This document shows, in pieces, positions 17,198 through 26,848 of a stretch of 64,000 bases of DNA. How positions within the stretch are numbered: position 1 is the stretch's first letter; each line of letters begins with the position of its first letter. Position numbers and translations under genes: made by a program. Under the pieces are notes generated by a model. The model made no database searches. It saw only the letters and a program-made list of their open reading frames with translations, and was not told the DNA's origin. The DNA is from Arenibacter algicola (GTDB lineage Bacteria > Bacteroidota > Bacteroidia > Flavobacteriales > Flavobacteriaceae): NCBI RefSeq assembly GCF_018860365.1, contig NZ_JAHKPO010000025.1, positions 1 to 64,000 of the forward strand, in the 5' to 3' direction.

Positions 17198-19255
17198 ATG
17201 ACCTTAGCTTTAAACCGACCTTCCAAATTACTTTTTATCATAATTTTATATAGTATCACAGGATTCCTTTTTGGCCAGGAAAATTCCCGGTCCCCACAAG
17301 ACTCTTTGTCTTTAAACACCTTGGAAGAGGTAGTGGTTACGGCAAACCGATATGGATCATTACAAAATAAGACCCCAGAAGCCATTGAGGTCGTCAACAA
17401 CAATTCCATACAGAGATTTCAATTACGTACGGCGCCTGAGGCACTGCTGTTGGCTCCCGGGGTGTTCGTACAAAAAACCAACCACGGCGGGGGATCACCA
17501 TTTATAAGAGGGTTAACAGGGAACCAGACCTTACTTTTATATGACGGTATACGCCTTAATAATGCTACGGTAAGATCCGGACCCAACCAGTATTTTAATA
17601 CTATTGATGTGTTCAGCGTGGGCAAAATAGAGGTTTTACGGGGAAGTGGTTCGGTGCAATATGGATCCGATGCTATAGGGGGTACCATCCAAGCCTTGAG
17701 CACAGCGTTGGATACTGCCGAAAAGCCGGTTTGGGGTACGGACCTTTTTACCCGCTTGGTGACACAGGGCATGGAACAGACGGCCAATGCGGCCTTAAAA
17801 TATGGTGATAAACGAATGGCCTTTAGGGCCAATACCACTTGGCGAAATTTTGGAGACCTTGTGGGTGGGGATACCACAGGACAACAAAGCCCTACGGGAT
17901 ATCGTGAATTGGATTTTGACCTCAAGGGCAAAATATTACTATCGGATCGTTCCAGCCTCACCACAGTCTACCAGCGTGTACATCAAAAAGATGTTCCCGT
18001 CTACCACAAAGTAGCCTTGGAGGATTATGCCATTAATAAAATGGATCCCCAAAAAAGGGAACTGGCCTATGTTAGACTCCACCAAGACCTAGGGAACAAT
18101 ATCTTTAAAACGGCGGTGGTCACGGCTTCCTACCAGCATCATGAAGAAGGCAGGATATTGCAAAAAAATGGTTCAAATTCCCTACGTACCGAAAACGATA
18201 AGGTCAGGACCTTTGGATTTTCGGCCGAAGCCCTATCCAGCAGTGGAAAAATATGGTCGGCCAATAGCGGCATAGAGGTCTATAGCGATAAAATAAAGAG
18301 TAGTCGCATTGATAAAGACTTATCCACCAATACAGAAACGGCCAATCGAGGATTGTATCCTGATGGGGCCACCATGACCAGTATGGCCGCTTTCAGTATG
18401 CATACCCTAAGTTTGGACCAATGGGAAATTACGACAGGTTTGCGGTTCAATACCTTTATAAACAAAGTGGCCGATTCGGCTTTGGGAACTACCAAATTGA
18501 CACCCTCTGCCCTAGTAGGTAATTTGGCCGTTCAACGTAGTTTAAACCAATCCTCCAACGTCTTTGCCTCCATCAATACGGGATTTAGAGCTCCCAATAT
18601 TAATGATCTTGGATCCTTGGGCATTGTTGATTTCAGGTACGAAACACCTAATTTCGATTTAAAACCGGAGCATTCCCTACAATATCAAGTGGGCTACAAA
18701 TTTCGCAATCGCGTTGTGAAGGCCGAAGTATTTTTATATCGCAATGAATTGTACGATTTAATTGTGCGCAATAGCATTGAAGGAGATCGCATTGAAGGTT
18801 ATCCCGTATATCAGAAGAAAAATGTGGAACGCGGCTTTATACAAGGAGCGGAAATGGGGTTGGACCTAAGCCTGAATCCGAATTGGAACCTGACCGGAAA
18901 CCTGACCTATACCTATGGTCAGAACAAAACCAGTGACGAACCTGCACGCCGCATCCCGCCCATATTTGGACGATTGGCCACCTCCTACGCCATAAAAAAT
19001 TGGAATCTTAATGCAGATTGGCTTATGGCAGGCAAACAGGACCGTTTGGCTTCAGGGGATATAGATGACAATAGAATTCCTGATGGGGGCACCCCTGCTT
19101 GGAATGTACTTAACATACATGGCAGTTACTCCATTAATTACATTACCATCGCTGTTGGCCTACAGAATGTTTTCAATGAAGATTATAGATACCATGGCTC
19201 TGGTGTTAATGGTTATGGCCGGTCTGGAGTGCTGTCGGTTTCTGCTAGGTTGTAG
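17198..19255 (+). CDS. TonB-dependent outer-membrane receptor
   Basis: A 685-residue receptor. Signal peptide (LFIIILYSITGFLFG), a TonB box (LEEVVVTA, about residue 41), a plug domain with the GSPFIRGLTGNQTLLLYDGI block and GSVQYGSDAIGG near its end, then a 22-strand-type barrel closing with the typical C-terminal aromatic/Leu end (VLSVSARL). There is no N-terminal carboxypeptidase-like domain and no SusD partner next to it, so it resembles siderophore, haem or cobalamin receptors more than SusC. It faces away from the sugar operon across a shared 445-bp region; whether it imports that operon's substrate is only a guess. The substrate is unassigned. Confidence 0.92.
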   Translation: MTLALNRPSKLLFIIILYSITGFLFGQENSRSPQDSLSLNTLEEVVVTANRYGSLQNKTPEAIEVVNNNSIQRFQLRTAPEALLLAPGVFVQKTNHGGGSPFIRGLTGNQTLLLYDGIRLNNATVRSGPNQYFNTIDVFSVGKIEVLRGSGSVQYGSDAIGGTIQALSTALDTAEKPVWGTDLFTRLVTQGMEQTANAALKYGDKRMAFRANTTWRNFGDLVGGDTTGQQSPTGYRELDFDLKGKILLSDRSSLTTVYQRVHQKDVPVYHKVALEDYAINKMDPQKRELAYVRLHQDLGNNIFKTAVVTASYQHHEEGRILQKNGSNSLRTENDKVRTFGFSAEALSSSGKIWSANSGIEVYSDKIKSSRIDKDLSTNTETANRGLYPDGATMTSMAAFSMHTLSLDQWEITTGLRFNTFINKVADSALGTTKLTPSALVGNLAVQRSLNQSSNVFASINTGFRAPNINDLGSLGIVDFRYETPNFDLKPEHSLQYQVGYKFRNRVVKAEVFLYRNELYDLIVRNSIEGDRIEGYPVYQKKNVERGFIQGAEMGLDLSLNPNWNLTGNLTYTYGQNKTSDEPARRIPPIFGRLATSYAIKNWNLNADWLMAGKQDRLASGDIDDNRIPDGGTPAWNVLNIHGSYSINYITIAVGLQNVFNEDYRYHGSGVNGYGRSGVLSVSARL

Positions 19256-19928
19256 TTTTGGGGTTCAAGGTTGGGTTGTAATCAATATTTAACATCTTAA
19301 ACTTGAGTGCTTCTCGGTGCCGTCTACTTCTCGATACAATCCTCCTCTGTCGGATCACTCGAAGTGACGGAACAAAAAAAAGCTCCTTCCCTTGGTTAAG
19401 GGAAGGTGGATTCTCTGACGGTAGGAAGAGAAGACGGAAGGGATTGAAAGCCCAATGCATAGGAATGGACGACGTATAGGGAACTAGTCAAAAACACACA
19501 ATGAGCTCCTGTCAAAAACACACCCCTAACTCCCGCCAAAAGGCGGGACAGGCTCCTCCCAAGAGGGGAATTTGGTATATACAAATTTGAATGTTAATAA
19601 CAGATATGTTCCAGATTTGGATAATATGACATTACGAGCCTGCCGCAGGCAGACAGGCAGCTTTGGCGACGAAGTAATCTCCCCAATGTATAAACAAATG
19701 CCAACCTGCACACCCCTTCCGTCTTCTCCTCTGTCGAAGCCACCTTCCCCTGACTAGGGGAAGGAGCATTTTATGTGTAGAATTTTCAAACTTAAACTAA
19801 AACCGTTCACTGATTACTGACTATTGACTATTGACTACTAAAAAGTGTTCACTAACAATTATTGCAAATTGTTTACTAAAAACTGTTCACTGTACATTGT
19901 TTATTGACCACTGATTACTGATTACTGC
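19256..19928. repeat. Intergenic repeat island between convergent genes
   Basis: About 670 bp with no gene. It contains a shortened family A half (CTTCTCGATAC to CACTCGAAGTGACG, about 19310-19368), a CTCCTTCCCTTGGTTAAGGG element with the mirrored CTTCCCCTGACTAGGGGAAG at about 19743-19763, a CCTGCCGCAGGCAGACAGGC hairpin-like stretch (about 19640), and degenerate CTGTTCACTGATTACTGAC-type tracts at 19801-19925. Confidence 0.8.
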
Positions 19929-22649
19929 CTACTCTTCATCCTCCGCCTTGTTCTTATAATGGTTCACCCTGGCATCGTCCTCGTTATCCATTGGGGGGCC
20001 TTGTTCTATTTTGCGCCAATCTATGGTTTTGTTATACTTCTTCATGGAGAGTTCGGCGTTGTACATACGTTCATCATGGCGCTCCAAGGTATAGGGTGTG
20101 AAGTCGGGCTCTGAGGTGAAAAAATCCTGAAGCAATGAGGCCGTAACATCAAACTGATTAACATAGGGAACATTCAATATGTTGTACATCGTCTTTAAAA
20201 TGGCCCCAAAATTAGCATGGGTATTGGAAACATATCCCTTTTTTACATAAGGGCCTGCCATCATAAGAATGGACCTATGCGCATCCACATGATCTACACC
20301 TCCCTGTGGGTCATCCTCTGTAATAATGACCAACATATTCTTCCAATATTTGGTCCTGGAAAGAAAATGCAGTACCCTACCCACCGCCAGGTCATTATCT
20401 ACCATAAAGGATTGTGGGTAAGGGTATCCATCCTCTGGACGGACTCTAGCCCCATGATCATTGGGTAGCATCATGGTCACCAATTGCGGCATGTCTTCCT
20501 CCCCTTCGATCCATTTCTCTGTAAACTCCCTTTCAAACTGATCCATCCGGTATTGATCGGGGATATTCATATTATAACCGGCATAGTCGTGACTGGTCCT
20601 TATAAAAAGTGCCTTTTGCATGGGCACCATCACCCCGTGGGCAGCACCTGTATTGGTATCGTACCAATCCTCACGCACATGCGCTGTTTCATTGGCCTGT
20701 CCAAAATTGTAAAAAGAAACCTTTTCCCTATCCAAGGCTTCCCAAAGTCCGCCAATCTCGGCATAGTCCTCTGGATCTACACTCCCGATAGTTCCCGGAT
20801 GACGACGCCCAGGAGCGTCCGAAAATATTTTAGCGGTCTTGCTTACACTGGCATTGGCCTCTACCCATTCATTGGGAATAACCCCTACCAGCCAATGGTG
20901 GCCATGTACGGAAGCATCACTATCACAATAGTAATTGTCCGAATAGGCAAATTGCTTTGCAGCCTTATGGTGGTTGGGTGAAATGCGGAGATTGGGGAAT
21001 TGTGCCTGAACCGAATCCGGTAAGGTATAGGTATTATTAACCCCATAACGGGCCAAGGTACTATCTCCCTTTCCAGTTTTAAGCTGCCCAAAAACCTCAT
21101 CGTAGGTCCTGTTCTCCTTGGTAATATACACCACATGTTTTATAGGACTCTGACGCAGTTTTGGCAAGGGAGGCAAGGGATTGGTACCGTCATCGGTTAT
21201 GGTGCTTTCCCTGAAAGTATTGTCGATAGACATTTTGGTGTACTCGGCAAGCTTTTCATCGGTTGGCATAGCTACCCTTTGGAAACTGCCCAATTGAATG
21301 TCGCCTATATAATCGCCCTGTGGGGGTTCTACAAAGTCCTTCCCACCATTGGGTCCGGCTCCAAGTCCTCTACAGGTAATGATATAAATATTCTTTTCAT
21401 CTTTGGACAATTCCACCCTTGTAGGCCCCCATCCACTGGGAATAAGTCCTTTGGTAGTTTGGGATGGAATATCTATTACGGCTATCGCATTGAACCCCAA
21501 CAAGGCCACGTACAGTGTTTTTTCTTCCTTATCCATGGTAATTCCGAAAGGCAATAGGCCACGGTATTTGTCTATACGGGCATCGACCTTTATCGGAATA
21601 TGGCCAACAATCTCTTGACTCATATGATCAATAATCGTGATATTGTCGTTAGTGGCATTGGTTATATAGGCGAATTGTTTCCCTACAGCAATGGAATTTG
21701 GACTTGCTCCCCCTACTACTTCAGCATCTTCCACCGTCTGCCCTATTTGGTGCCCTGTCTTAAATTTTTTGATCACCTTATTATTATCAAGGTCTATGGT
21801 AAAAACGCTCATGGCATCAGGATGCAACGGACTTCCTACGCCAGGGATTTTACGACCTTCTACTACGGTACCTTCTATGGACTCTTTGGTGTTGTCCCCA
21901 TAAGGGTGATGGGAAATCATTAGGGAATCGTAATTGGCCGGAGTAGCACCCTCGATCAAGGGATAGGAATACATTCCAACATTGGCCACAAAGGCCTGCT
22001 TTTTATCTGGACTGATCGCCAAACCAAAAGGTTGTCGACCCACATTAACGGATCCCTTTATTTTTTTGGTATCCAAATCGATACGCACCATTCTAAAGTT
22101 TGCACGATCCAACACCAACAATTCGTTCTCGGCTTCATTTATCCGCAGATCCGAAGTAAAACTATCTTGATAATCCTTCCCATCAACAATACCATTTAAA
22201 GAAATGGAATCTACTTTTGCAAGGTTCTCCACATCGTATTGGATCACTGCTCCGGTATCTCCCCCACTTAAATAAACCGTTTTGGAATCCTGTGCAAATT
22301 CGACCCCCAAAAAGGACCCTTTTGCCAACGGTGAAGGAATAGTGCCATCATAACTTGGAATCCTGACCGACTCCAAGGAGGCTACATCTATTACAGTAAA
22401 AACCCCGTCGTGCAGGGTAACCGCCTTGCTCCCATCAGGAGATACGGCCATCCCAAAGGGATCATGTGTAATCCGCAATTTATCCCCTACCGGAGTTACA
22501 TACCTCCCACTGGCCAAAATAGATATTCCGTTTTCATCAATAATACTGTACTGGTCTTTACCGGGCACCTGTAAAATGGAAATGCTGTTTTGGCGTGAAT
22601 TACAAGAAATAAAAACTAGGGTTAAAAGGAGGATAATTAGCCGATTCAT
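19929..22649 (-). CDS. YncE-type beta-propeller / alkaline-phosphatase-superfamily phosphoesterase lipoprotein
   Basis: A 906-residue two-domain protein. It begins with a lipobox (LTLVFISC), then YVTN/YncE-type propeller repeats (for example GRQPFGLAISPDKKQAFVAN) to about residue 480, then a phosphoesterase-family (PF04185-like) domain starting at HVVYITKENRTYDEVFG, with SVHGHHWL, NDHG, the metal-binding IITEDDPQGGVDHVDAHR and a C-terminal HANFGAILKTMYN. The second domain resembles phospholipase C/acid phosphatase enzymes that release phosphate from organic esters. It is anchored in the envelope. It is preceded on the same strand by the saccharopine-dehydrogenase-like gene with a 166-bp gap. 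The natural substrate is unknown. Confidence 0.92.
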   Translation of the reverse strand: MNRLIILLLTLVFISCNSRQNSISILQVPGKDQYSIIDENGISILASGRYVTPVGDKLRITHDPFGMAVSPDGSKAVTLHDGVFTVIDVASLESVRIPSYDGTIPSPLAKGSFLGVEFAQDSKTVYLSGGDTGAVIQYDVENLAKVDSISLNGIVDGKDYQDSFTSDLRINEAENELLVLDRANFRMVRIDLDTKKIKGSVNVGRQPFGLAISPDKKQAFVANVGMYSYPLIEGATPANYDSLMISHHPYGDNTKESIEGTVVEGRKIPGVGSPLHPDAMSVFTIDLDNNKVIKKFKTGHQIGQTVEDAEVVGGASPNSIAVGKQFAYITNATNDNITIIDHMSQEIVGHIPIKVDARIDKYRGLLPFGITMDKEEKTLYVALLGFNAIAVIDIPSQTTKGLIPSGWGPTRVELSKDEKNIYIITCRGLGAGPNGGKDFVEPPQGDYIGDIQLGSFQRVAMPTDEKLAEYTKMSIDNTFRESTITDDGTNPLPPLPKLRQSPIKHVVYITKENRTYDEVFGQLKTGKGDSTLARYGVNNTYTLPDSVQAQFPNLRISPNHHKAAKQFAYSDNYYCDSDASVHGHHWLVGVIPNEWVEANASVSKTAKIFSDAPGRRHPGTIGSVDPEDYAEIGGLWEALDREKVSFYNFGQANETAHVREDWYDTNTGAAHGVMVPMQKALFIRTSHDYAGYNMNIPDQYRMDQFEREFTEKWIEGEEDMPQLVTMMLPNDHGARVRPEDGYPYPQSFMVDNDLAVGRVLHFLSRTKYWKNMLVIITEDDPQGGVDHVDAHRSILMMAGPYVKKGYVSNTHANFGAILKTMYNILNVPYVNQFDVTASLLQDFFTSEPDFTPYTLERHDERMYNAELSMKKYNKTIDWRKIEQGPPMDNEDDARVNHYKNKAEDEE

Positions 22650-22815
22650 TAGGTTGATTTTAAAGTGTAAATAGATATTTTATATAAAAAAAATAATATT
22701 ACGCATTTTTGACCAAAGGAAAACGGTCTTAACCATAATTTTACATTATGTTAAAATAATTTAATTGAAGTAAAAGTTATAAACAGCCAAACAAATATCC
22801 AAATTCTATTTAGGC

Positions 22816-23955
22816 TTAATTGATATAGCCATATATAGGTGCTACAAAATTACCGTTCAAAAAAGGCTTTGGATCTATCTGACTTTGTAGAACAACGCCT
22901 TTGTGATTGGACTCCATTAACATAAAAGCAGCCTGAACCATGGGTGCTGCAGTAGTGGTCTGTATAGCCCTAAGTCTGTGTATCCCCACTTTTTGCGGAT
23001 ATATTAGCTTGGAAACCTCGTTCCTTCTAGGTGTCCCTTGCCAATCTTTACCCTCCACTGCGGCATACAGTACAATTTGATCGTTCTCTATATGGGGAAT
23101 CCCACTCTCCATTTTCTCCTGAAGGGTCTTAATGGCTGCATCGGCATTCTTAAAACTTGCAATTTGCTGTTGTACCCAGGCGTAGTGCCCGGGATATCTC
23201 AAGGTCTTATAATCCAAGTTCCGCACCTTGCCGGCCAGAGCGTCTGGCAGATCGGCGGCCCCACCTGAAGTAAGGTCCTCCTCATAGGTCCTACCATCTA
23301 TAATGATCGTAGCCCTTTCCGAGAGGGATTTAAGCGGTACTTTTTTAAAATCGCGTACTGCTTCCGCATCTTTAATATATTCCGTGGCTACCCCCACTGG
23401 ACTCCAAGTAAATCCGTAGTAATGTGGTGCCACTGCATGGTCCGTTAAGGCCCCAACCTTAAACTGCAGCTTATCTACCTTGTCTACCTTATGCTTGCTG
23501 CAAAATTCCTTAAAAAGATGATGCGCCAACAGATTGATATACCCTGGTGCCAGACCTGATTGCAGCACAAAACCGGTTTCGGCATTTTTGGCCAATGCTA
23601 TAATTTCATTGGTCTCCGCCACATATTCGGTGAGGTTTACATAATGCATTTTAAAATCTTTGGCATAGCTCGCCATTTTAGGTGCCAAACTACCGGGAAG
23701 ACAATCCAGCAGCACATCGCCCTGGGTAAAAATGTCCTCCATTTCTTTCGTCAGACCGGTTTCGGAAAGGCAAAATGCCTTGACCACTCCCGGGTTGGTA
23801 GTGCCCTTCCCGATCCAATGGGCTACTTTTTCCGCCTTTTCCAGCGTCCGATTACCAATAAATATTTTTAGGGGAACATTGCCCCAATCCGCCATTATTA
23901 ATCCAACGGCCCGGGCAATACCCCCAGCACCGGCAATAACCATGTTGTACGACAT
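22816..23955 (-). CDS. Saccharopine dehydrogenase family protein
   Basis: A 379-residue protein. The N-terminal Rossmann motif is AGAGGIARAVG (residues 8-18) with the IGNRTLEKA region after the second strand, followed by a saccharopine-dehydrogenase C-terminal type domain (LAPGYINLLAHHLF, TRYPGHYAW-like LRYPGHYAW, and a final LDP-like basic/hydrophobic tail). Members are NAD(P)-linked enzymes acting on amino acids or carboxy-spermidine-like compounds; this subgroup, common in Bacteroidetes, is not assigned by me. It is transcribed alone or with the downstream phosphoesterase fusion. Confidence 0.88.
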   Translation of the reverse strand: MSYNMVIAGAGGIARAVGLIMADWGNVPLKIFIGNRTLEKAEKVAHWIGKGTTNPGVVKAFCLSETGLTKEMEDIFTQGDVLLDCLPGSLAPKMASYAKDFKMHYVNLTEYVAETNEIIALAKNAETGFVLQSGLAPGYINLLAHHLFKEFCSKHKVDKVDKLQFKVGALTDHAVAPHYYGFTWSPVGVATEYIKDAEAVRDFKKVPLKSLSERATIIIDGRTYEEDLTSGGAADLPDALAGKVRNLDYKTLRYPGHYAWVQQQIASFKNADAAIKTLQEKMESGIPHIENDQIVLYAAVEGKDWQGTPRRNEVSKLIYPQKVGIHRLRAIQTTTAAPMVQAAFMLMESNHKGVVLQSQIDPKPFLNGNFVAPIYGYIN

Positions 23956-24123
23956 AAATATGTAGCTTAATATGTTATAAGAAAGATAGCATTTTTTCTT
24001 GGAAGTTTCCTCCGTTACTTGTAGATACTATTCTACTTCGTAGGACTCCCTAACTGCTGGTAGGCAGGCTCACACAGAAAGGCGTGGATGCTAAGAGGCA
24101 AGAGCCTAGAATCTAGACTCTAT

Positions 24124-24240
24124 CGTCAGTTCGAGTGAAATGCCGATAGGCATTTAGTATCGAGAACCCGTTTGTGCAGTTCATGTGCTTCTCGATACAA
24201 TTTTATTACGCTGAGCTTCATAAAATCACTCGAAGTGACG
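24124..24240 (-). repeat. Family A nested palindrome, inverted copy
   Basis: Begins CGTCAGTTCGAG and ends CTCGAAGTGACG, the reverse orientation of the copies at 12916, 30485, 49246, 49722 and 53570. AAATGCC/GGCATTT-type and GTATCGAGAA/TTCTCGATAC pairs are both retained; the GC-rich module next to the right arm has been lost. Confidence 0.88.
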
Positions 24241-24381
24241 GGCAATAGCCATTTTGTATCGAGAACCCGTTTGTGCACGCCGTTTACTTCTCTGTCGGAG
24301 TGACGAACAAAAAAGCTCCTTCCCTTGGTTAAGCCTGTTCCGCTTTTTGGCCAGAGTATTAGAAGGGAGGACGCGAAGTGA

Positions 24382-24444
24382 CAACTTTCAACTTTCAACT
24401 TTCAACTTTCAACTTTTAACTTTCAACTTTTAACTTTTAACTTT
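24382..24444. repeat. Heptanucleotide tandem array (C/T)AACTTT x9
   Basis: Nine uninterrupted 7-bp units, five CAACTTT followed by alternating TAACTTT and CAACTTT. Shorter relatives occur at about 25397-25435, 25500-25555, 28543-28576, 29420-29450 and 49125-49170. Confidence 0.92.
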
Positions 24445-24504
24445 TAAACATTAAACTATTGCCTACTGGCTAATGGCTGAAGAAAACTGATTACTTAAGC
24501 CTTC

Positions 24505-25191
24505 TCAATTCCCTTTCAAATAGCCACCATACTTTCGCAAACCCTCGTTCAACATGGAAACGGCACCCTTGCTTGTCATGGTTGCACTGGAAATCCCGTC
24601 AATAAAATGTCCGTCGTCATTGGCTTTTTCAATGGCTTTTTGCAATGTAAAGGTGTCTTCCTCCAAATTGATTTTCACACCCAAGAACTGATCTTCGAAT
24701 GTTTTTTCGCTAACTGCCGCCCCATAACCTTCAGATTCTGCTTTGTGTTCAAAGGCTATGTTTTTTATTTCCAACGTCTTTTTGTCCAAAAGAACCTTTG
24801 CCCAAATGGCCCCACCAAAACCAACACCCTGTACAGGTAGAACAACTAGGTCCGTTTCCTTGACTTCAAATATAGGCAGGGAAGTGGCTTGCCCGCGGGT
24901 CGCCAACTTTTTATACAGCTCGCCCGCCCTTTCCAAATCAATGTTAGAAATGGTGCCACTTGAAGTATTCAGCTCTTTAAAAATTATTAGGTCTTGGATT
25001 TTCGTGGAATCCGTAAAAGTCGGCGAGGCAAATAATGCAATTTCCTTAATAGTGTCCGGCAAGTCGGTTGTGGTTTGGATTACCTCTTTTACGGCTTCAT
25101 TTTTTTGTTCCGTCTGTTTTGGGTTTTCCTTGCAGTTCCACCCCAAGACAACCAGGATCATCAAAAGTATTTTTATTTTCTTCATATTCAT
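24505..25191 (-). CDS. FMN-binding domain lipoprotein (NqrC/RnfG-like)
   Basis: The open frame extends to a TTG at 25215, but the signal peptide begins at ATG 25191 (MNMKKIKILLM; an ATG at 25185 is an equal alternative), giving about 228 residues. The lipobox is VVLGWNC. The body has VVPLQGVGFGG-like PVQGVGFGGAIWAKV and a C-terminal GISSATMTS motif matching the S(G)ATxT site where ApbE attaches FMN covalently in NqrC and RnfG; it therefore looks like a stand-alone periplasmic flavoprotein for electron transfer. The usual Nqr/Rnf partner genes are not in this window. The redox partner is unknown. Confidence 0.85.
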   Translation of the reverse strand: MNMKKIKILLMILVVLGWNCKENPKQTEQKNEAVKEVIQTTTDLPDTIKEIALFASPTFTDSTKIQDLIIFKELNTSSGTISNIDLERAGELYKKLATRGQATSLPIFEVKETDLVVLPVQGVGFGGAIWAKVLLDKKTLEIKNIAFEHKAESEGYGAAVSEKTFEDQFLGVKINLEEDTFTLQKAIEKANDDGHFIDGISSATMTSKGAVSMLNEGLRKYGGYLKGN

Positions 25192-25261
25192 TTTTTTGAA
25201 TTTAAAACTCACCAAATTAACTTCAGTGTTATTTCCGAAGGTAATACCAAGACATAATTCC

Positions 25262-25690
25262 TGAAATGATTTTGGTCAGTCACATATATTAAGATTCTAG
25301 TCCCTAGCGATAGTTCGAGAGCTTCTCGATACAATTTTGCTCCACTTCGTTTTACAAAATCACCTGCCTTACGGCCGGGCAGGCTCGCAATGACGGCATT
25401 GAACTTTCAACTTTCAACATTGAACATTCAACACAAATCTTTAGTCTCAACTCTAGCATCTAGGTTCTAGATTCTTCCAACGCTCCATCACCGTGAGGAC
25501 ATTCAACTTTATAACATTAATACTTTCAACATTTAACTTTCAACATTCAACCCAAGTCTTAGTCTAGTTTCTAGGTTCCTGACTCTGGCTAGTCTTTGCT
25601 CTTTTCTCTTTTCTCTCATCAATCTATACTAATTTTCCACTTCCCAATACACAATTAACCCTATCCAACATTCAAGCTTGAACATTGAAC
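25262..25690. repeat. Intergenic repeat island in a divergent region
   Basis: The 607-bp gap 25216-25822 carries a truncated family A/B chimera (about 25312-25395, CTTCTCGATAC to GGCTCGCAATGACG), heptamer-like CAACTTTCAACATTGAAC tracts, CTAGA tracts (about 25430-25475 and 25560-25585) and a TTTTCTCTTTTCTCTC tract (about 25600). From 25690 to 25822 no repeat is seen; the promoter of the following sugar operon should lie there. Confidence 0.8.
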
Positions 25691-25822
25691 AATTTTTAAA
25701 TCTTTTTGGCTAAATTACACCCTTAAACCATATTAGCATTTTTGCTCTTGTACTTTCATGCAACAGCCTTAAAATGATAATGATCAATCACATCAACCAC
25801 AAAAAATAAAAGAATTAATCGC

Positions 25823-26830
25823 ATGAAATACATTGTTTGTGAGGAACCTGGGGACTTTCAGTTAAAGGAAAAAGAAGCCCCGATACGCAAAAAAGGGGAA
25901 GCCCTCTTAAAAGTGAACAAGGTAGGCATCTGCGGTACCGACCTGCATGCCTATACCGGCAATCAAGCCTTTTTTACCTATCCTAGGATCCTGGGCCATG
26001 AACTGGCCACTACTGTATTGGAGATCGACGAAAACGATAAAGGCATAGCGGCCGGGGATAATGTGGTGATCATGCCCTACCTGAGCTGTGGCCATTGTGT
26101 GGCCTGTAGGAACGGCAAGACCAATTGCTGTACCCAGATCCAGGTCCTGGGTATACATACGGACGGCGGTATGCAGGAAAAGATCACCGTACCGGTGGAT
26201 ATATTGTTGCCTGCCAAGCACCTGACCAACGAGCAGATGGCCATAGTAGAACCTTTGGCGATAGCGGCACACTCTATCCGTAGGGCGCAGATAGTACCTG
26301 GGGAAACGATTGTGGTCGTAGGCTGCGGCCCCATTGGTATCGGCATCATGAAATTGGCCCAGATAGAAGGAGCCAAGGTCATAGCCCTGGACATGAACCA
26401 GGACCGACTGCAGTATGCCAAGGAAAAGATTGAGGTGGACCATATTGTAAATGTGGCCAAAGACCCCGTAAAACAGATTTCAGAAATTACCAATGGCGAT
26501 ATGGCCACGGCAGTATTCGATGCCTCGGGCCACAAGGGAGCCCTGGAACAGGGACCCAACTATATGTCGCACGGCGGTAGGTATATTTTGGTGGGACTCT
26601 CCAAAGGGGAACTTACCTTTACCCATCCAGCCATACACGCCAAAGAAACCACCATTATGTGCAGCAGAAATGCCACGGTGGCCGATTTTGAACGGGTCAT
26701 CCAAGTCCTGGACCAGTTTCCGACAGATTCGTTCATTACCCACAACGTGCATTTCACCCAGATGAAAGAGAATTTCGACAGCTGGCTAAAACCCGCTACG
26801 GGAGTAATAAAAGCCACGGTAGAATTTTAA
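25823..26830 (+). CDS. Zinc-type MDR sugar-acid/alcohol dehydrogenase
   Basis: A 335-residue dehydrogenase with both zinc sites: catalytic Cys37 (GICGTDLHAY), His59 and Glu60 (GHE), and structural Cys89, Cys92, Cys95 and Cys102 or 103. The cofactor motif is VVVGCGPIGIG. It is the first gene of a three-gene set with a UxaA-type dehydratase (18 bp downstream) and a lactonase-type amidohydrolase. In non-phosphorylative deoxyhexose degradation a dehydrogenase oxidises the 2-keto-3-deoxy acid, the role proposed here; L-galactonate/L-fuconate oxidation is an alternative. The gene is visibly GC-richer than its surroundings. Confidence 0.92.
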   Translation: MKYIVCEEPGDFQLKEKEAPIRKKGEALLKVNKVGICGTDLHAYTGNQAFFTYPRILGHELATTVLEIDENDKGIAAGDNVVIMPYLSCGHCVACRNGKTNCCTQIQVLGIHTDGGMQEKITVPVDILLPAKHLTNEQMAIVEPLAIAAHSIRRAQIVPGETIVVVGCGPIGIGIMKLAQIEGAKVIALDMNQDRLQYAKEKIEVDHIVNVAKDPVKQISEITNGDMATAVFDASGHKGALEQGPNYMSHGGRYILVGLSKGELTFTHPAIHAKETTIMCSRNATVADFERVIQVLDQFPTDSFITHNVHFTQMKENFDSWLKPATGVIKATVEF

Positions 26831-26848
26831 TATTATTAGCATACCATT

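Larger units (their letters stand above)
23956..24504. repeat. Intergenic repeat island
   Basis: About 550 bp without a gene. Modules: a CTAGA tract at about 24095-24122, a full inverted family A palindrome (24124-24240), a second truncated copy (about 24250-24306), a CTCCTTCCCTTGGTTAAG fragment (about 24315-24370) and a heptamer array (24382-24444). Confidence 0.85.

Noticed and set aside
17198..19255. SusC-type assignment for the TonB receptor
   Set aside because: There is no N-terminal carboxypeptidase-like domain and no SusD gene beside it, so only a general TonB receptor call is supported.
24126..24398. Minus ORF of 90 codons
   Set aside because: It lies entirely within family A copies and the adjoining repeats; the peptide repeats HKRVLDTK because the DNA repeats.
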